Both the position numbers and the translations under genes were made by a program. The notes under the pieces are model-generated. The model ran no database searches and was not told the origin of the DNA. It was given only the letters and a program-made list of their open reading frames with translations. A DNA stretch of 64,000 bases, taken from NCBI GenBank assembly GCA_910579965.1, contig CAJTWF010000001.1, positions 205,545-269,544 of the forward strand, written 5' to 3'. The DNA comes from an uncultured Oscillospiraceae bacterium. Its GTDB lineage: Bacteria; Bacillota; Clostridia; Oscillospirales; Oscillospiraceae. Shown here one piece after another: positions 26,472-33,752 of the stretch; position 1 is the stretch's first letter, and every line of letters begins with the position of its first letter.

Positions 26472-27214
26472 TGTTCATCCTCCAGTACCTTGTCCGGCGG
26501 GTCGTCCGATTCTTCCATGCCGGGCACGTCCACGCTGCCGGATGCCCGCATCCGCAAAATGTCCAGCCGTTCCCGCTCCATGGCAAGGCGTGCCGCGCTT
26601 TCATCCAGCCCCCGCAGGCTGTCCGCGATTTTTGAGATACGGCCCTGGACCTTGTAAAGCGCCTCCTGCAAACTCTGGACCCGCTTAAAGGCGCTGTCGG
26701 AAAATCGCATGGTCGTGTTGTTCTTCCCGCGTATCTCCGTCATGGCGCTAAGATATACCGCGCCCTCTTCGGCCTTTTCGTACTCCGCGATTTTTTCCAG
26801 TATTTTATGCTCGCGGAATTTCAGTATCTTCATTTCGTGTTCCAACGCGGCCCGAACCTCCAGCGGTGTTTTCTCCACAATCTCCCGCTCCTGGTCCGTG
26901 AGCATATCAAGAAAGACGGCGCTGTACGCTCCGTCTTTTTCTGCGTTCTTATTTCCCGTTGGTGCTCCCGAATGGGACCCCGCTGCATTTTTCTTTCCTT
27001 TACTATTTTTGTTCCCCGGCTGTCCGCCTCGCTTCTTCTTCGGTGGAGGCGGCACAGCTTCGTCCCATTTATACTTACTCTTCCAGTTCCGCAAGGTCTG
27101 ACGCTTCACGCCCAGCCGGTCGGCCAACTCTGCCAGATTGACTTCCTCGCCACGGCTCCGGCGCTCTATGTATTCAGCCCTGGCGGTATCACGCTCCGCG
27201 CTCCGCCTCGCCAC
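26468..27214 (-). CDS. Terminase small subunit-like HTH protein
   Basis: 248 residues from a GTG with AGGGGG upstream. The N-terminus has an HTH (EVNLAELADRLGVKRQTLRNWKSKY), then the motif GNKNSKGKKNAAGSHSG ... GNKNAEKDGAYS, typical of PBSX/YqaS-type small terminases. The rest is helical. Together with the Nu1-like gene after it, two small-terminase-like genes precede the large subunit; one may have become a regulator or cofactor. It is the first gene of the late operon. Confidence 0.82.
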   Translation of the reverse strand: MARRSAERDTARAEYIERRSRGEEVNLAELADRLGVKRQTLRNWKSKYKWDEAVPPPPKKKRGGQPGNKNSKGKKNAAGSHSGAPTGNKNAEKDGAYSAVFLDMLTDQEREIVEKTPLEVRAALEHEMKILKFREHKILEKIAEYEKAEEGAVYLSAMTEIRGKNNTTMRFSDSAFKRVQSLQEALYKVQGRISKIADSLRGLDESAARLAMERERLDILRMRASGSVDVPGMEESDDPPDKVLEDEQ

Positions 27215-27313
27215 AGCGCCGCACCCCCTCTAATGGTAACGGCCCGCGCCGCCTACATATATACCCCGCGTGGAAACGTAGGGCTTCGGCGGACACGGGC
27301 ACGAAAACAGAAA

Positions 27314-27339
27314 AGCCCGCAGCGTTTCCGCCGCAGGCT
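27314..27339 (-). terminator. Terminator upstream of the late operon
   Basis: 11-bp GC-rich stem with two G-T pairs and a GAAA loop, followed on the minus strand by TTTTCTGTTTTC. It stops minus-strand RNA before the packaging genes, so the late operon needs its own promoter in the 100 bp between 27215 and 27313. Confidence 0.75.
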
Positions 27340-28391
27340 AAAAATTCATACTATCAATCTATCACGAAAATCGGGACACGGTGTGCCACTTCCTGAAAGT
27401 TCATAATTTGTTCACAACTCGGCCTCAATTTTTATCCCCCATTTTTTCAGGCCCCCCCTTATTTTTTCAGGTCAGCGCGGGGGAAGCCGAAAAAAATTCT
27501 TCATACCTAAAAAAATCCTGCGCTCACGGACCCGCAGGCGGCGAGGGGTGTCCAGGGAGTACCTACGGCCTCGTGCGCGGTTTTGATTCGCGCCTGTGCG
27601 CGTATGTGTTGAATCTTGCGCGGGCGCGGTTTTGTGGTCCGGCGTGGCCGGTCTGTCCCGGTCCCCGTCCGCCGGTCCGGTCCTGGCCTAGCCCGGCTGG
27701 CTGATGGGGGGAAGGGGGGGCGTATATATCCAGCTATCAGGAGACTATACCGCGCGCATAAAACCCCTCCGGCGCGGCTGGCGGGCGGTCCCGGCCTCCT
27801 GCCTGGCGGAGTTTGGCGCGCCGGTTTTCAATCGCCGTTTCAATCCGCCCGGCAACAGCTCCCCCGCGTCACCCCTTGCGCCGGTCCGGTCCTGGCCCTG
27901 GTGCTGGTGCTGGCCGTCTCCGGCTTTGGTCCAGCGGTGCAGGCCATCGGCGCGGGCCATCTCCGCCGTGCTGCCGGTCCGGTCCTCCGGCTGGCTCCGC
28001 TCCCCGTCCGGCGCGGTCCTGTTCCCGTGCCGGTCCTCCCGCCGTGCCGGTCCGGCGCGGTTCGGTTCGGTCCGCCGGTCCCGGTCCGGCTCTTGCGCGG
28101 TCCTGGCCTCCGGTCTGGCGCGGTCCTCCGGTCCTGTTGCCGGTCCAGTCCGGCGCGGCCATTTCCGAAAGCAACCGCGATTTTTCCGCCCCCTACACCG
28201 GGCCGAAAATTTCCAGCGATTTTTCCGGCGAGGTATTTTATGCGCGCGGTCTAAGTCCTGATTCCTGGTATATTAACGCCCCCCCTATAGTCCCCCCACG
28301 GCTGGTAAAAATTTACTGGAAATTCCGGCGGCGTCCCCGTCGCAGATGTTCCCGCTTTTGCCATTTTCACCAAAAGCAGCCGGTCAAATTT

Positions 28392-28437
28392 GTGCAAAAA
28401 TAGTTCCCCACGCCCCCCTTAGGGGGGCTGGGGGAAA
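28392..28437 (-). terminator. Probable minus-strand terminator
   Basis: A 7-bp G/C stem (28412-28418 with 28422-28428) enclosed by an outer stem of TTCCCCA type, followed on the minus strand by ACTATTTTTGC. It would end RNA entering leftwards from the operator region. Confidence 0.6.
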
Positions 28438-28580
28438 GGTTTTCGTGGTCTTGACGGCGCGAAAATCCGCCGCTATTATGCGAGGCAAGCCCAGACCACA
28501 CGGCCCCGGCCCAATGAACCGCCGCCGGTCCTGTAATGCGGACCCGGCACGGCTTCCCCCTTGCGCTACATCATCGGTCC

Positions 28581-28713
28581 GGCACTCTATTGTGCCAAAC
28601 AGCCAAAACGACCGGCACTCTGTTGTGTAATTCGCCAAACTTGAAAAAACCGCTTGACAGCGGCACAGCAGAGTGCTATGATGCAGACATCCCGAACGGC
28701 ACAACAGAGTGCC
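28581..28713. promoter_or_regulatory. Four 16-bp palindromic operators
   Basis: Copies at 28581-28596 (GGCACTCTATTGTGCC), 28614-28629, 28662-28677 and 28698-28713; the last two are in reverse orientation. Half-sites GGCAC and GTGCC are separated by six bases. The third lies exactly in the spacer of the promoter at 28654-28682 and the fourth just past its start point, so binding should block transcription. A fifth, weaker copy lies in the promoter at 33760. Confidence 0.85.
28654..28682 (+). promoter_or_regulatory. Sigma-70 promoter of the plus-strand operon
   Basis: TTGACA, 17-bp spacer, TATGAT, with operator copies in the spacer and downstream. Transcription would start near 28690 and run through a ~225-nt leader into the gene at 28915. 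Confidence 0.9.
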
Positions 28714-28750
28714 AAACGGGGCGGCACCTTGAAAACCGAACGTATAGCCA

Positions 28751-28885
28751 CCGGGCAGGTGAGAAGTTGCCCGGCAAAGTTGAACGCACAACAGCGACCG
28801 CAAGCGGCTAAAGGCTTGCGGACCTCCCACCCCTGCAAGGCCCTGGGGGACGTGCCTAAAACGTCCCACCCCAGCCCGCAAGGGC
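28751..28885 (+). ncRNA. Structured 5' leader with four hairpins
   Basis: Four successive perfect stems: 28751-28774 (CCGGGCA/TGCCCGG), 28799-28820 (CGCAAGC/GCTTGCG), 28847-28867 (GGGACGT/ACGTCCC) and 28874-28885 (GCCC, GCAA loop, GGGC). No T tract follows any of them. The first gene's ribosome-binding site lies 15 bases after the last stem. The element may control translation or RNA stability. It matches no riboswitch class I know. Confidence 0.65.
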
Positions 28886-28914
28886 AAATACACCTGGTAG
28901 GAGGTAGAAAGGGC

Positions 28915-29052
28915 ATGGAACACAGCATGACAGCAGTAGAAGCCGCGCGGCTGATTGACTGGCTGAAAGCCAACGGCCACAGCGCGGAAGAAGCCACGGA
29001 ATGCATCAAGTACATCGCTACTGGCATCCAGCAGCCCCAGCAGAACCAGTAA
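28915..29052 (+). CDS. Small helical protein, first gene of plus operon (45 aa)
   Basis: Begins MEHSMTAVEAARLIDWLKAN after TAGGAGG. Two predicted helices (AARLIDWLKANG and AEEATECIKYIA) that look like a small helical-hairpin domain. It is the first product made from the operator-controlled promoter. Function unknown; a small regulator or anti-host factor is possible. Confidence 0.7.
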   Translation: MEHSMTAVEAARLIDWLKANGHSAEEATECIKYIATGIQQPQQNQ

Positions 29053-29062
29053 AAGCGCAAAA

Positions 29063-29099
29063 AGATAGCCGCCCACCCCGTCAAGAGTAGCGGCTATCT
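29063..29099 (-). terminator. 10-bp hairpin with minus-strand T tail
   Basis: Arms 29063-29072 and 29090-29099 (AGATAGCCGC and complement) with a 17-base loop. On the minus strand it is followed by TTTTTGCGCTTTT, so it ends antisense RNA; on the plus strand it can only attenuate. Confidence 0.65.
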
Positions 29100-29208
29100 A
29101 AGCACGAAACACGGGGCGGCATGGCCTACCACGTGCCGCCCTCATGATACCACACCATGCCCGACAAATCAACCTCGACAGGCCAGCAGGCCGGAAAGGA
29201 AACTGAAC

Positions 29209-29439
29209 ATGAAAAAAACAATGCTGACTTACAGAACGCTTGACCGCTTTGAGACACTGGTTGACATTAGCACACTGACCGCCGAGCAAATCAAAAAAAT
29301 TGAGTTTGACGCCTACTGTGCCAATATGGGCCGCACGGGCGAAACCGTCGAGGAATCCGAGGAATCCGCCTGGGCCTGGTTTGTTCACCTGGTAAATGAC
29401 GTTGACCATATGGGCCTCAACCTTTTCGCCACCCCCTAA
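29209..29439 (+). CDS. Small acidic protein, unknown (76 aa)
   Basis: Begins MKKTMLTYRTLDRFETLVDI, with AAAGGAAA upstream. Acidic (two runs of Glu near EESEESAW). Third-position GC is lower than in the prophage head genes at the start of the gene. The first intergenic repeat follows four bases after its stop. No family recognised. Confidence 0.65.
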   Translation: MKKTMLTYRTLDRFETLVDISTLTAEQIKKIEFDAYCANMGRTGETVEESEESAWAWFVHLVNDVDHMGLNLFATP

Positions 29440-29442
29440 CAG

Positions 29443-29519
29443 CCCGCAAGGCCGACGGCATCCCGCCGCCGCTGGTGCAAGCCCAGCCGCCGGACAACCC
29501 CGGCGGGCGCTCATGGGCC
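29443..29519 (+). repeat. Intergenic repeat, copy 1 of 7
   Basis: Begins CCCGCAAGGCCGACGGCATC and ends GCGCTCATGGGCC. Contains the stem GCTGG/CCAGC, and the stem GCCGCCGG/CCGGCGGGC with a ACAACC-type loop. Unlike the other copies it is followed by a longer, diverged linker before the GGAGG of the next gene. Confidence 0.9.
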
Positions 29520-29572
29520 GAAAGACCCGGAACACATCAACCCAACCCCAAAATTTACAGGAGGTTTTAACC

Positions 29573-30595
29573 ATGACTAACACTCAAATCATCATCAACA
29601 CCCTGAAAGCCCGCGGCATGACGGACGACCAGCTCCAGCAGCTTTTGACCGCCTACAACGGGGATTTGCCCTTCCACACCATCCCGGAGTGGTCCCGCCG
29701 TGGCTACCACGTCAAAGCAGAGGAAAAGCCCCTGTTTGACTGCTACCTCTGGAAGCACACCAGCAAGCCCAGCCGCGCCGCCATCGAGGCCGCGCAGGAG
29801 GCGGGCGAGGATGTCCCGGAGAACTCCCCCCATTTCTACAAGAAGTTGTCTTATATCTACAGTTTCGCCCAGGTGGAGAAAAACGCCGCCGCGCCGGACC
29901 TGGCGACCATCAAGGCCCGGTTTGGCAACCTGCCCGGCCTGGTCCTGAAAGTCAAGGGCGAAAAGACCGGCGCGCCCAACGTCTGGTTTACCGGCGACGT
30001 GGAGAAGTACGCCGACGAAATCAAGGCGGCGGGCGGCATCTGGAGCAAGAAGAAATCCGCCTACTGGGTAAGGCCCAGCACGGCCCCAGCGGAGGACAAA
30101 CCCGCCGCGCCGGTCCCCTCCATCATGGAGGACGCCCCCGCCGCCCCGGCTCCGATGCAGGCCCGGTCCGCGTTCACCCTTCCCCCGGTCCGTCTGGCGC
30201 TCCCCGCCCCGGCGCGGCTCCTGGCGCTCCCCGCTCCTAAAACGGACCCGGAACCGGCCCCCGCGCCGGTCCCCGGTCCCTGGAAGAAATGCAGCTTCTA
30301 CACCATCCGCCGCGACAAAGAGGACGACAAACAGAAGCCGCACAAGGTAGACGGCTACACCGACGGCGTTTATAACTACTACGCCATCGGCAAGAGGTCC
30401 AAAACCTGGTACGTTATCCACCCGGTCTATGGCCTGTCCATCGTCTGGATGGAGACGCGGCAAGCCGCCCAGGCCCGCGCCCTGGAGCTGTCCGACAAAA
30501 TCCGCGACATGGCATCCAAGCCGGACGCCCGCCTGCAAGCCTACGCCGACATGATGAAAGCGGCCCAGGACGGCGGCAACCTGTCCCTGTTCTAA
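29573..30595 (+). CDS. Conserved phage/plasmid-type protein, unknown
   Basis: 340 residues, with ACAGGAGG before the ATG. Residues ~100-165 carry a small domain ending GGIWSKKKSAYW, which resembles the K..G..W.....W segments of polyvalent and antirestriction-type proteins of mobile elements. Residues ~170-240 are a Pro/Ala linker. The C-terminal ~100 residues form another domain (YTDGVYNYYAIGKRSKTWYV). The protein ends GNLSLF, close to the sliding-clamp binding consensus QL.LF. Function unknown; host-takeover role is a guess. Confidence 0.75.
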   Translation: MTNTQIIINTLKARGMTDDQLQQLLTAYNGDLPFHTIPEWSRRGYHVKAEEKPLFDCYLWKHTSKPSRAAIEAAQEAGEDVPENSPHFYKKLSYIYSFAQVEKNAAAPDLATIKARFGNLPGLVLKVKGEKTGAPNVWFTGDVEKYADEIKAAGGIWSKKKSAYWVRPSTAPAEDKPAAPVPSIMEDAPAAPAPMQARSAFTLPPVRLALPAPARLLALPAPKTDPEPAPAPVPGPWKKCSFYTIRRDKEDDKQKPHKVDGYTDGVYNYYAIGKRSKTWYVIHPVYGLSIVWMETRQAAQARALELSDKIRDMASKPDARLQAYADMMKAAQDGGNLSLF

Positions 30596-30600
30596 GCAAG

Positions 30601-30676
30601 CCCGCAAGGCCGACGGCATCCGCCGCCGCTGGTGCAAGCCCAGCCGCCGGACAACCCCGGCGGGCGCTCATGGGCC
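30601..30676 (+). repeat. Intergenic repeat, copy 2 of 7
   Basis: Same 76-bp unit with the GCCGCCGG/CCGGCGGGC stem. It is followed by ACAAAACCCAAAACCGCAA and an AACGGAGG ribosome-binding site, a linker shared with copies 3 and 4. Confidence 0.92.
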
Positions 30677-30711
30677 ACAAAACCCAAAACCGCAAAACGG
30701 AGGTACGCAAA

Positions 30712-30894
30712 ATGCAGCTTTATATCAACAACACCCCCATGGGCGAGTGCAAGAGCTACGAGCAAGTCAGGGAGGCCCGCCGCCCCGGCTGGCTGTTCCG
30801 CATGGAAACCGGCTTGAATCTCTTTATCCGTTTCGATGAAATCTACAGCTTCACTTCCTGCGGTGAATTACGAATCATCGAGAAAAACGCATGA
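30712..30894 (+). CDS. Small protein, unknown (60 aa)
   Basis: Starts MQLYINNTPMGECKSYEQV; the ATG follows CGGAGG by ten bases. An upstream in-frame ATG lies inside the repeat and has no site. Mixed alpha/beta content. Stop codon directly abuts repeat copy 3. Confidence 0.65.
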   Translation: MQLYINNTPMGECKSYEQVREARRPGWLFRMETGLNLFIRFDEIYSFTSCGELRIIEKNA

Positions 30895-30969
30895 CCCGCA
30901 AGGCCGACGGCATCCGCCGCCGCTGGTGCAAGCCCAGCCGCCCGGCATCCGGGCGGGCGCTCATGGGCC
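30895..30969 (+). repeat. Intergenic repeat, copy 3 of 7
   Basis: 75 bp. The variable stem here is CCGCCCGG/CCGGGCGG with loop CAT, a compensated change relative to copies 1 and 2. Followed by the same A-rich linker and CGGAGG. Confidence 0.92.
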
Positions 30970-31004
30970 ACAAAACCCAAAACCACAAAACGGAGGTATC
31001 ACCC

Positions 31005-31217
31005 ATGACCAGAGAACAGCTAAACGCCAAACTTGACCGCACGGACATTATCGGCATCGGCGTGGAGTGCATAGCCGCCAACGGCTCCACGGTTTATTAC
31101 TTCTATGAGGACTTCGACGGCCCTGCAACCGGTATTGAAAGAGCTATGAAACAGCTCTACCCGCTGATGGACAAGGGCAAAATCCAAAAACTTACATTCA
31201 TTGAGCGTCGCCACTAA
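31005..31217 (+). CDS. Small protein, unknown (70 aa)
   Basis: Begins MTREQLNAKLDRTDIIGIGV after CGGAGG. Alternating hydrophobic segments (VECIAANGSTVYYFYEDFDG) suggest a small alpha/beta domain. No family recognised. It sits between repeat copies 3 and 4. Confidence 0.65.
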   Translation: MTREQLNAKLDRTDIIGIGVECIAANGSTVYYFYEDFDGPATGIERAMKQLYPLMDKGKIQKLTFIERRH

Positions 31218-31224
31218 TCAACCG

Positions 31225-31297
31225 CCCGCAAGGCCGACGGCATCCGCCGCCGCTGGTGCAAGCCCAGCCGCCCACACCGGGCGGGCGCTCATGGGCC
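31225..31297 (+). repeat. Intergenic repeat, copy 4 of 7
   Basis: 73 bp. The stem is shortened but kept: CCGCCC/GGGCGG with loop ACACC. Followed by the A-rich linker and ACGGAGG. Confidence 0.92.
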
Positions 31298-31332
31298 GAA
31301 AAACCCAAAACCACAAAACGGAGGTACACAGA

Positions 31333-31776
31333 ATGGCAGCAGTTGAAAGAATCGTCCCCGGCACTTTCTCCAAGGTCCCCGGCGGATATGAGCAGAAGGT
31401 TGACGAGCGCACAAAAATTTTTGTCCCGGATATGTGCGCGGCCAGCTTCATCCCCGAAACCGGCGAGCTTCACGGCCACGCCCCCGACTATGACGCGCTG
31501 GAAACGGCCAAGGCTCCCGCCGTCCAGGCGGACAAGCCCGGCGAGTATGCCTATTACTACGAGACACAGCACGCGCCCACCGGCTGCGACTTCTCCGCCG
31601 ACCTGGCCTATTATGGCAAGCATTATTTTCTGCGCCCACTCCGCGACGGCCTGCCCCGGCTCCATGGGCGCGGCATCACCTACGACGAGGAACGCGGCAC
31701 CTACACGGTCACGCTCCGCGCCTATGACAAAATCAAGGAACAATACCGCATCAAGAAAGAAATGTGCTTCGACTGA
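31333..31776 (+). CDS. Conserved protein, unknown (147 aa)
   Basis: Begins MAAVERIVPGTFSKVPGGYE. Central segment GEYAYYYETQHAPTGCDFS followed by RGITYDEERGTYTVTLRAYD; such YYYE.QH blocks occur in accessory domains of large mobile-element proteins, but I cannot name a family. Codon use is like the neighbouring genes. Confidence 0.7.
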   Translation: MAAVERIVPGTFSKVPGGYEQKVDERTKIFVPDMCAASFIPETGELHGHAPDYDALETAKAPAVQADKPGEYAYYYETQHAPTGCDFSADLAYYGKHYFLRPLRDGLPRLHGRGITYDEERGTYTVTLRAYDKIKEQYRIKKEMCFD

Positions 31777-31853
31777 CCCGCAAGGCCGACGGCATCCCGC
31801 CGCCGCTGGTGCAAGCCCAGCCGCCGGACAACCCCGGCGGGCGCTCATGGGCC
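31777..31853 (+). repeat. Intergenic repeat, copy 5 of 7
   Basis: 77 bp, starting directly after the stop codon. The stem is the GCCGCCGG/CCGGCGGGC version. The linker is shorter and ends in GGGAGG. Confidence 0.92.
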
Positions 31854-31887
31854 ACAAACCCAAAACCAAAACACGGGAGGAAATGCT

Positions 31888-32916
31888 ATGTACTATCCGA
31901 TAGACGAAAACACGGCCCGTCTTTCCCATCAGATGATGTCCATGTCGGACTACAAAGAGGGCAGCGCGACGGCTGGATACCGCGCCGCCGTGGACGAGGC
32001 CGCCGCCCTGGTGGAGCGCCAGAAGCAGAAAGTCAGCCCCTTCTATCACGAAAAGCTGGACGCCCTTCTGGACCGCTATGCCCGCCGCCTTGCCCAGTGG
32101 ACCAACGACTACAACCGCAACGGCGCAAGCTGTCCCTCTATCCTTGTCAGCGGGCGGGCCAATTTCCCCGTCCGCAAAAAGCAAAAGCAGAACGCCCGCG
32201 AGGACAGCTTATGGAGGGAGTACAACGAGATCAAAGGCATTCTGTCCAAAATCAAAAGCGTGGGGACCGGCCCCATCGACCCGGCGGACCCCCACGCCCG
32301 CGAAATACTGGAGGACCGCTTGCAGCGCCTCCAGGATACGCTTGACAAGGGCAAGGCTATGAACGCCCACTACCGCAAACACAAAACCATGAAGGGCTTC
32401 CCCGGCATGGCAGACGAAACCGCCGCCGAAATGGACGAGGCAATCAAGAGCGCCCCGGCCTTTGCACAAACTCCCTTCCCCGACTTCGAGCTTACCAGCC
32501 TGCGCGGCAAAATCAAGCGGACACAGGAGAACCTTGCCAAGCTGGACGGCATAGAGCAGCACAAGGACGACGCCGCAAACACCCTGGAATTTGACGGCGG
32601 AAAAATCTTCCTGAATATGGAGGCAAACCGCCTGCAAATCCTCTTCGACGAAATCCCCGACGAGGAAACCCGCTCCGCCCTGAAATCCCACGGCTTCAAG
32701 TGGTCCTGGAAAAACGAGGCATGGCAGCGCCAGCTTACCCGGAACGCCGTCTATGACGCCAAGCACATCTTAGGCATCACCGACACAAAACGGGCCACCG
32801 ACGCCGACGAGGGCGACGCCGCCCAGGACGCCGCGCCCCCGGCAACCCCGGAAGAGGCCCCGCCGCCGGAGCTTCCCACCGCCGCCGACGGTCAAGCCCT
32901 CTTCCCCCTGGCATAA
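31888..32916 (+). CDS. Conserved mobile-element protein with C-terminal DGQALF tail
   Basis: 342 residues. Residues ~75-110 include ILVSGRANFPVRKKQKQN, a block I associate with conserved hypothetical proteins of plasmids and phages. Helical middle. Residues ~230-285 hold a domain ending LKSHGFKWSWKNEAWQRQL, similar in pattern to the W-rich segment in the gene at 29573. An acidic Pro/Ala linker leads to PTAADGQALFPLA, nearly the same end as two other proteins of this operon. Possibly DNA-metabolism related; not established. Confidence 0.75.
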   Translation: MYYPIDENTARLSHQMMSMSDYKEGSATAGYRAAVDEAAALVERQKQKVSPFYHEKLDALLDRYARRLAQWTNDYNRNGASCPSILVSGRANFPVRKKQKQNAREDSLWREYNEIKGILSKIKSVGTGPIDPADPHAREILEDRLQRLQDTLDKGKAMNAHYRKHKTMKGFPGMADETAAEMDEAIKSAPAFAQTPFPDFELTSLRGKIKRTQENLAKLDGIEQHKDDAANTLEFDGGKIFLNMEANRLQILFDEIPDEETRSALKSHGFKWSWKNEAWQRQLTRNAVYDAKHILGITDTKRATDADEGDAAQDAAPPATPEEAPPPELPTAADGQALFPLA

Positions 32917-32921
32917 CAAGA

Positions 32922-32996
32922 CCCGCAAGGCCGACGGCATCCCGCCGCCGCTGGTGCAAGTCCAGCCGCCCGGCATCCGGGCGGGCGCTCATGGGT
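32922..32996 (+). repeat. Intergenic repeat, copy 6 of 7
   Basis: 75 bp. The 5' GCCCA is GTCCA here, and the 3' partner TGGGC is TGGGT, so both sides of the outer stem changed together. The CCGCCCGG/CCGGGCGG stem is kept. Confidence 0.92.
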
Positions 32997-33036
32997 AAAC
33001 CCCAGGACCCAAAGCCAGAAAACGGAGGTTTATATC

Positions 33037-33279
33037 ATGCGTTACCGCCTGCAACGAAAAGAGGCTTACACAACGCCTAACATCCTCGGCAATCGTAGTT
33101 TCCCCGTCCACACATACCGTTGGAAAGACATTGCCGCTTCCGACGACCGCGCCGCGCTGGAAAAGCTCATGCCAAACGTCAAGGACTACCGCATAGAAGA
33201 TACCCAGCCGCAGGAAAACGACCCGCCGCAAAATGTCCCCACCGCCGCCGACGGTCAAGCCCTGTTCCCTCTGGCATAG
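33037..33279 (+). CDS. Small protein with shared C-terminal tail (80 aa)
   Basis: Begins MRYRLQRKEAYTTPNILGN. The first ~55 residues are basic and unrecognised. The tail PTAADGQALFPLA is identical to that of the gene at 31888, and the DNA encoding it is also nearly identical, so the tail and the repeat after it appear to have been duplicated as one block. Confidence 0.7.
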   Translation: MRYRLQRKEAYTTPNILGNRSFPVHTYRWKDIAASDDRAALEKLMPNVKDYRIEDTQPQENDPPQNVPTAADGQALFPLA

Positions 33280-33283
33280 CAGA

Positions 33284-33357
33284 CCCGCAAGGCCGACGGC
33301 ATCCGCCGCCGCTGGTGAAAGTCCAGCCGCCCGGCATCTGGGCGGGCGCTCATGGGT
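33284..33357 (+). repeat. Intergenic repeat, copy 7 of 7
   Basis: 74 bp. GTCCA/TGGGT outer stem as in copy 6, loop GTGAAAGT instead of GTGCAAGT, and one mismatch in the GC stem (CATCTGGG). It is followed by an AGGGAGG site. Confidence 0.92.
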
Positions 33358-33395
33358 AAACCCCAGGACCCAAAACCAAAAGGGAGGACCACAAC

Positions 33396-33743
33396 ATGGA
33401 GTATCACGGCTTCCGCTCCATCAAGGAGTATGAAAACGAGTGCGCCCGCGTTGGCTTCACCACCCGGCGCGTACCCTTCCACAAGGACGGCGAACCGTAT
33501 TTTGCCCTTATCACCACGCCGCCCGGCCACCCCACCGGCACCAGCATTGAATCCTGGACCCTCTTCACCGCCGACGAGACGGCCCAAGTGCTGGACGGCG
33601 TTATCAACGGCCACGACGCGAACTATTTAGGCAAGCTGTCCGCCCACGGCTACCGCCCGGACAACCCCCAGGAGGCCCCCGCCCCTTCCGCCGCGCCGGA
33701 GTATCCCACCGCCGCCGACGGCCAAATTTGTTTCCTGTTCTGA
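33396..33743 (+). CDS. Conserved protein with shared C-terminal tail (115 aa)
   Basis: Begins MEYHGFRSIKEYENECARVG. A compact N-terminal domain (~95 residues; FHKDGEPYFALITTPPGH) and the tail PTAADGQICFLF, a diverged form of the tail seen in the two genes before it. Last gene under the first promoter; the next promoter begins 17 bp after its stop. Function unknown. Confidence 0.7.
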   Translation: MEYHGFRSIKEYENECARVGFTTRRVPFHKDGEPYFALITTPPGHPTGTSIESWTLFTADETAQVLDGVINGHDANYLGKLSAHGYRPDNPQEAPAPSAAPEYPTAADGQICFLF

Positions 33744-33752
33744 CCAACGAAA

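Larger units (their letters stand above)
27215..28560. other. Non-coding region with GGTCC-rich tract
   Basis: No convincing gene. 27215-27313 should hold the late promoter; a TATATA at about 27257 lacks a good -35, which would fit activator dependence. 27430-27480 has two direct copies of TTTTTTCAGG set in C runs. 27641-28160 is a very GC-rich tract in which GGTCC occurs about 20 times at irregular spacing. The open frames across it are Pro/Arg/Gly-rich in all phases and have no ribosome-binding sites. By position next to the small terminase genes, the region could include the cos site. Confidence 0.6.

Noticed and set aside
27616..28261. Pro/Arg/Gly-rich open frames in the GGTCC tract
   Set aside because: Open in several frames because of composition, without ribosome-binding sites or domains.
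28384..29076. Minus-strand open frame with hydrophobic start across the operator region
   Set aside because: It runs through operators, promoter and leader of the plus strand and has no start site.
30601..30676. tRNA-like arm (GGTGCAAGCCC) in the intergenic repeats
   Set aside because: No acceptor or anticodon arm of correct length can be formed around it.
29443..33357. CRISPR-like array of spaced repeats
   Set aside because: Intervals of about 290 to 1160 bp are open genes, not short spacers, and the repeats vary by compensatory changes.
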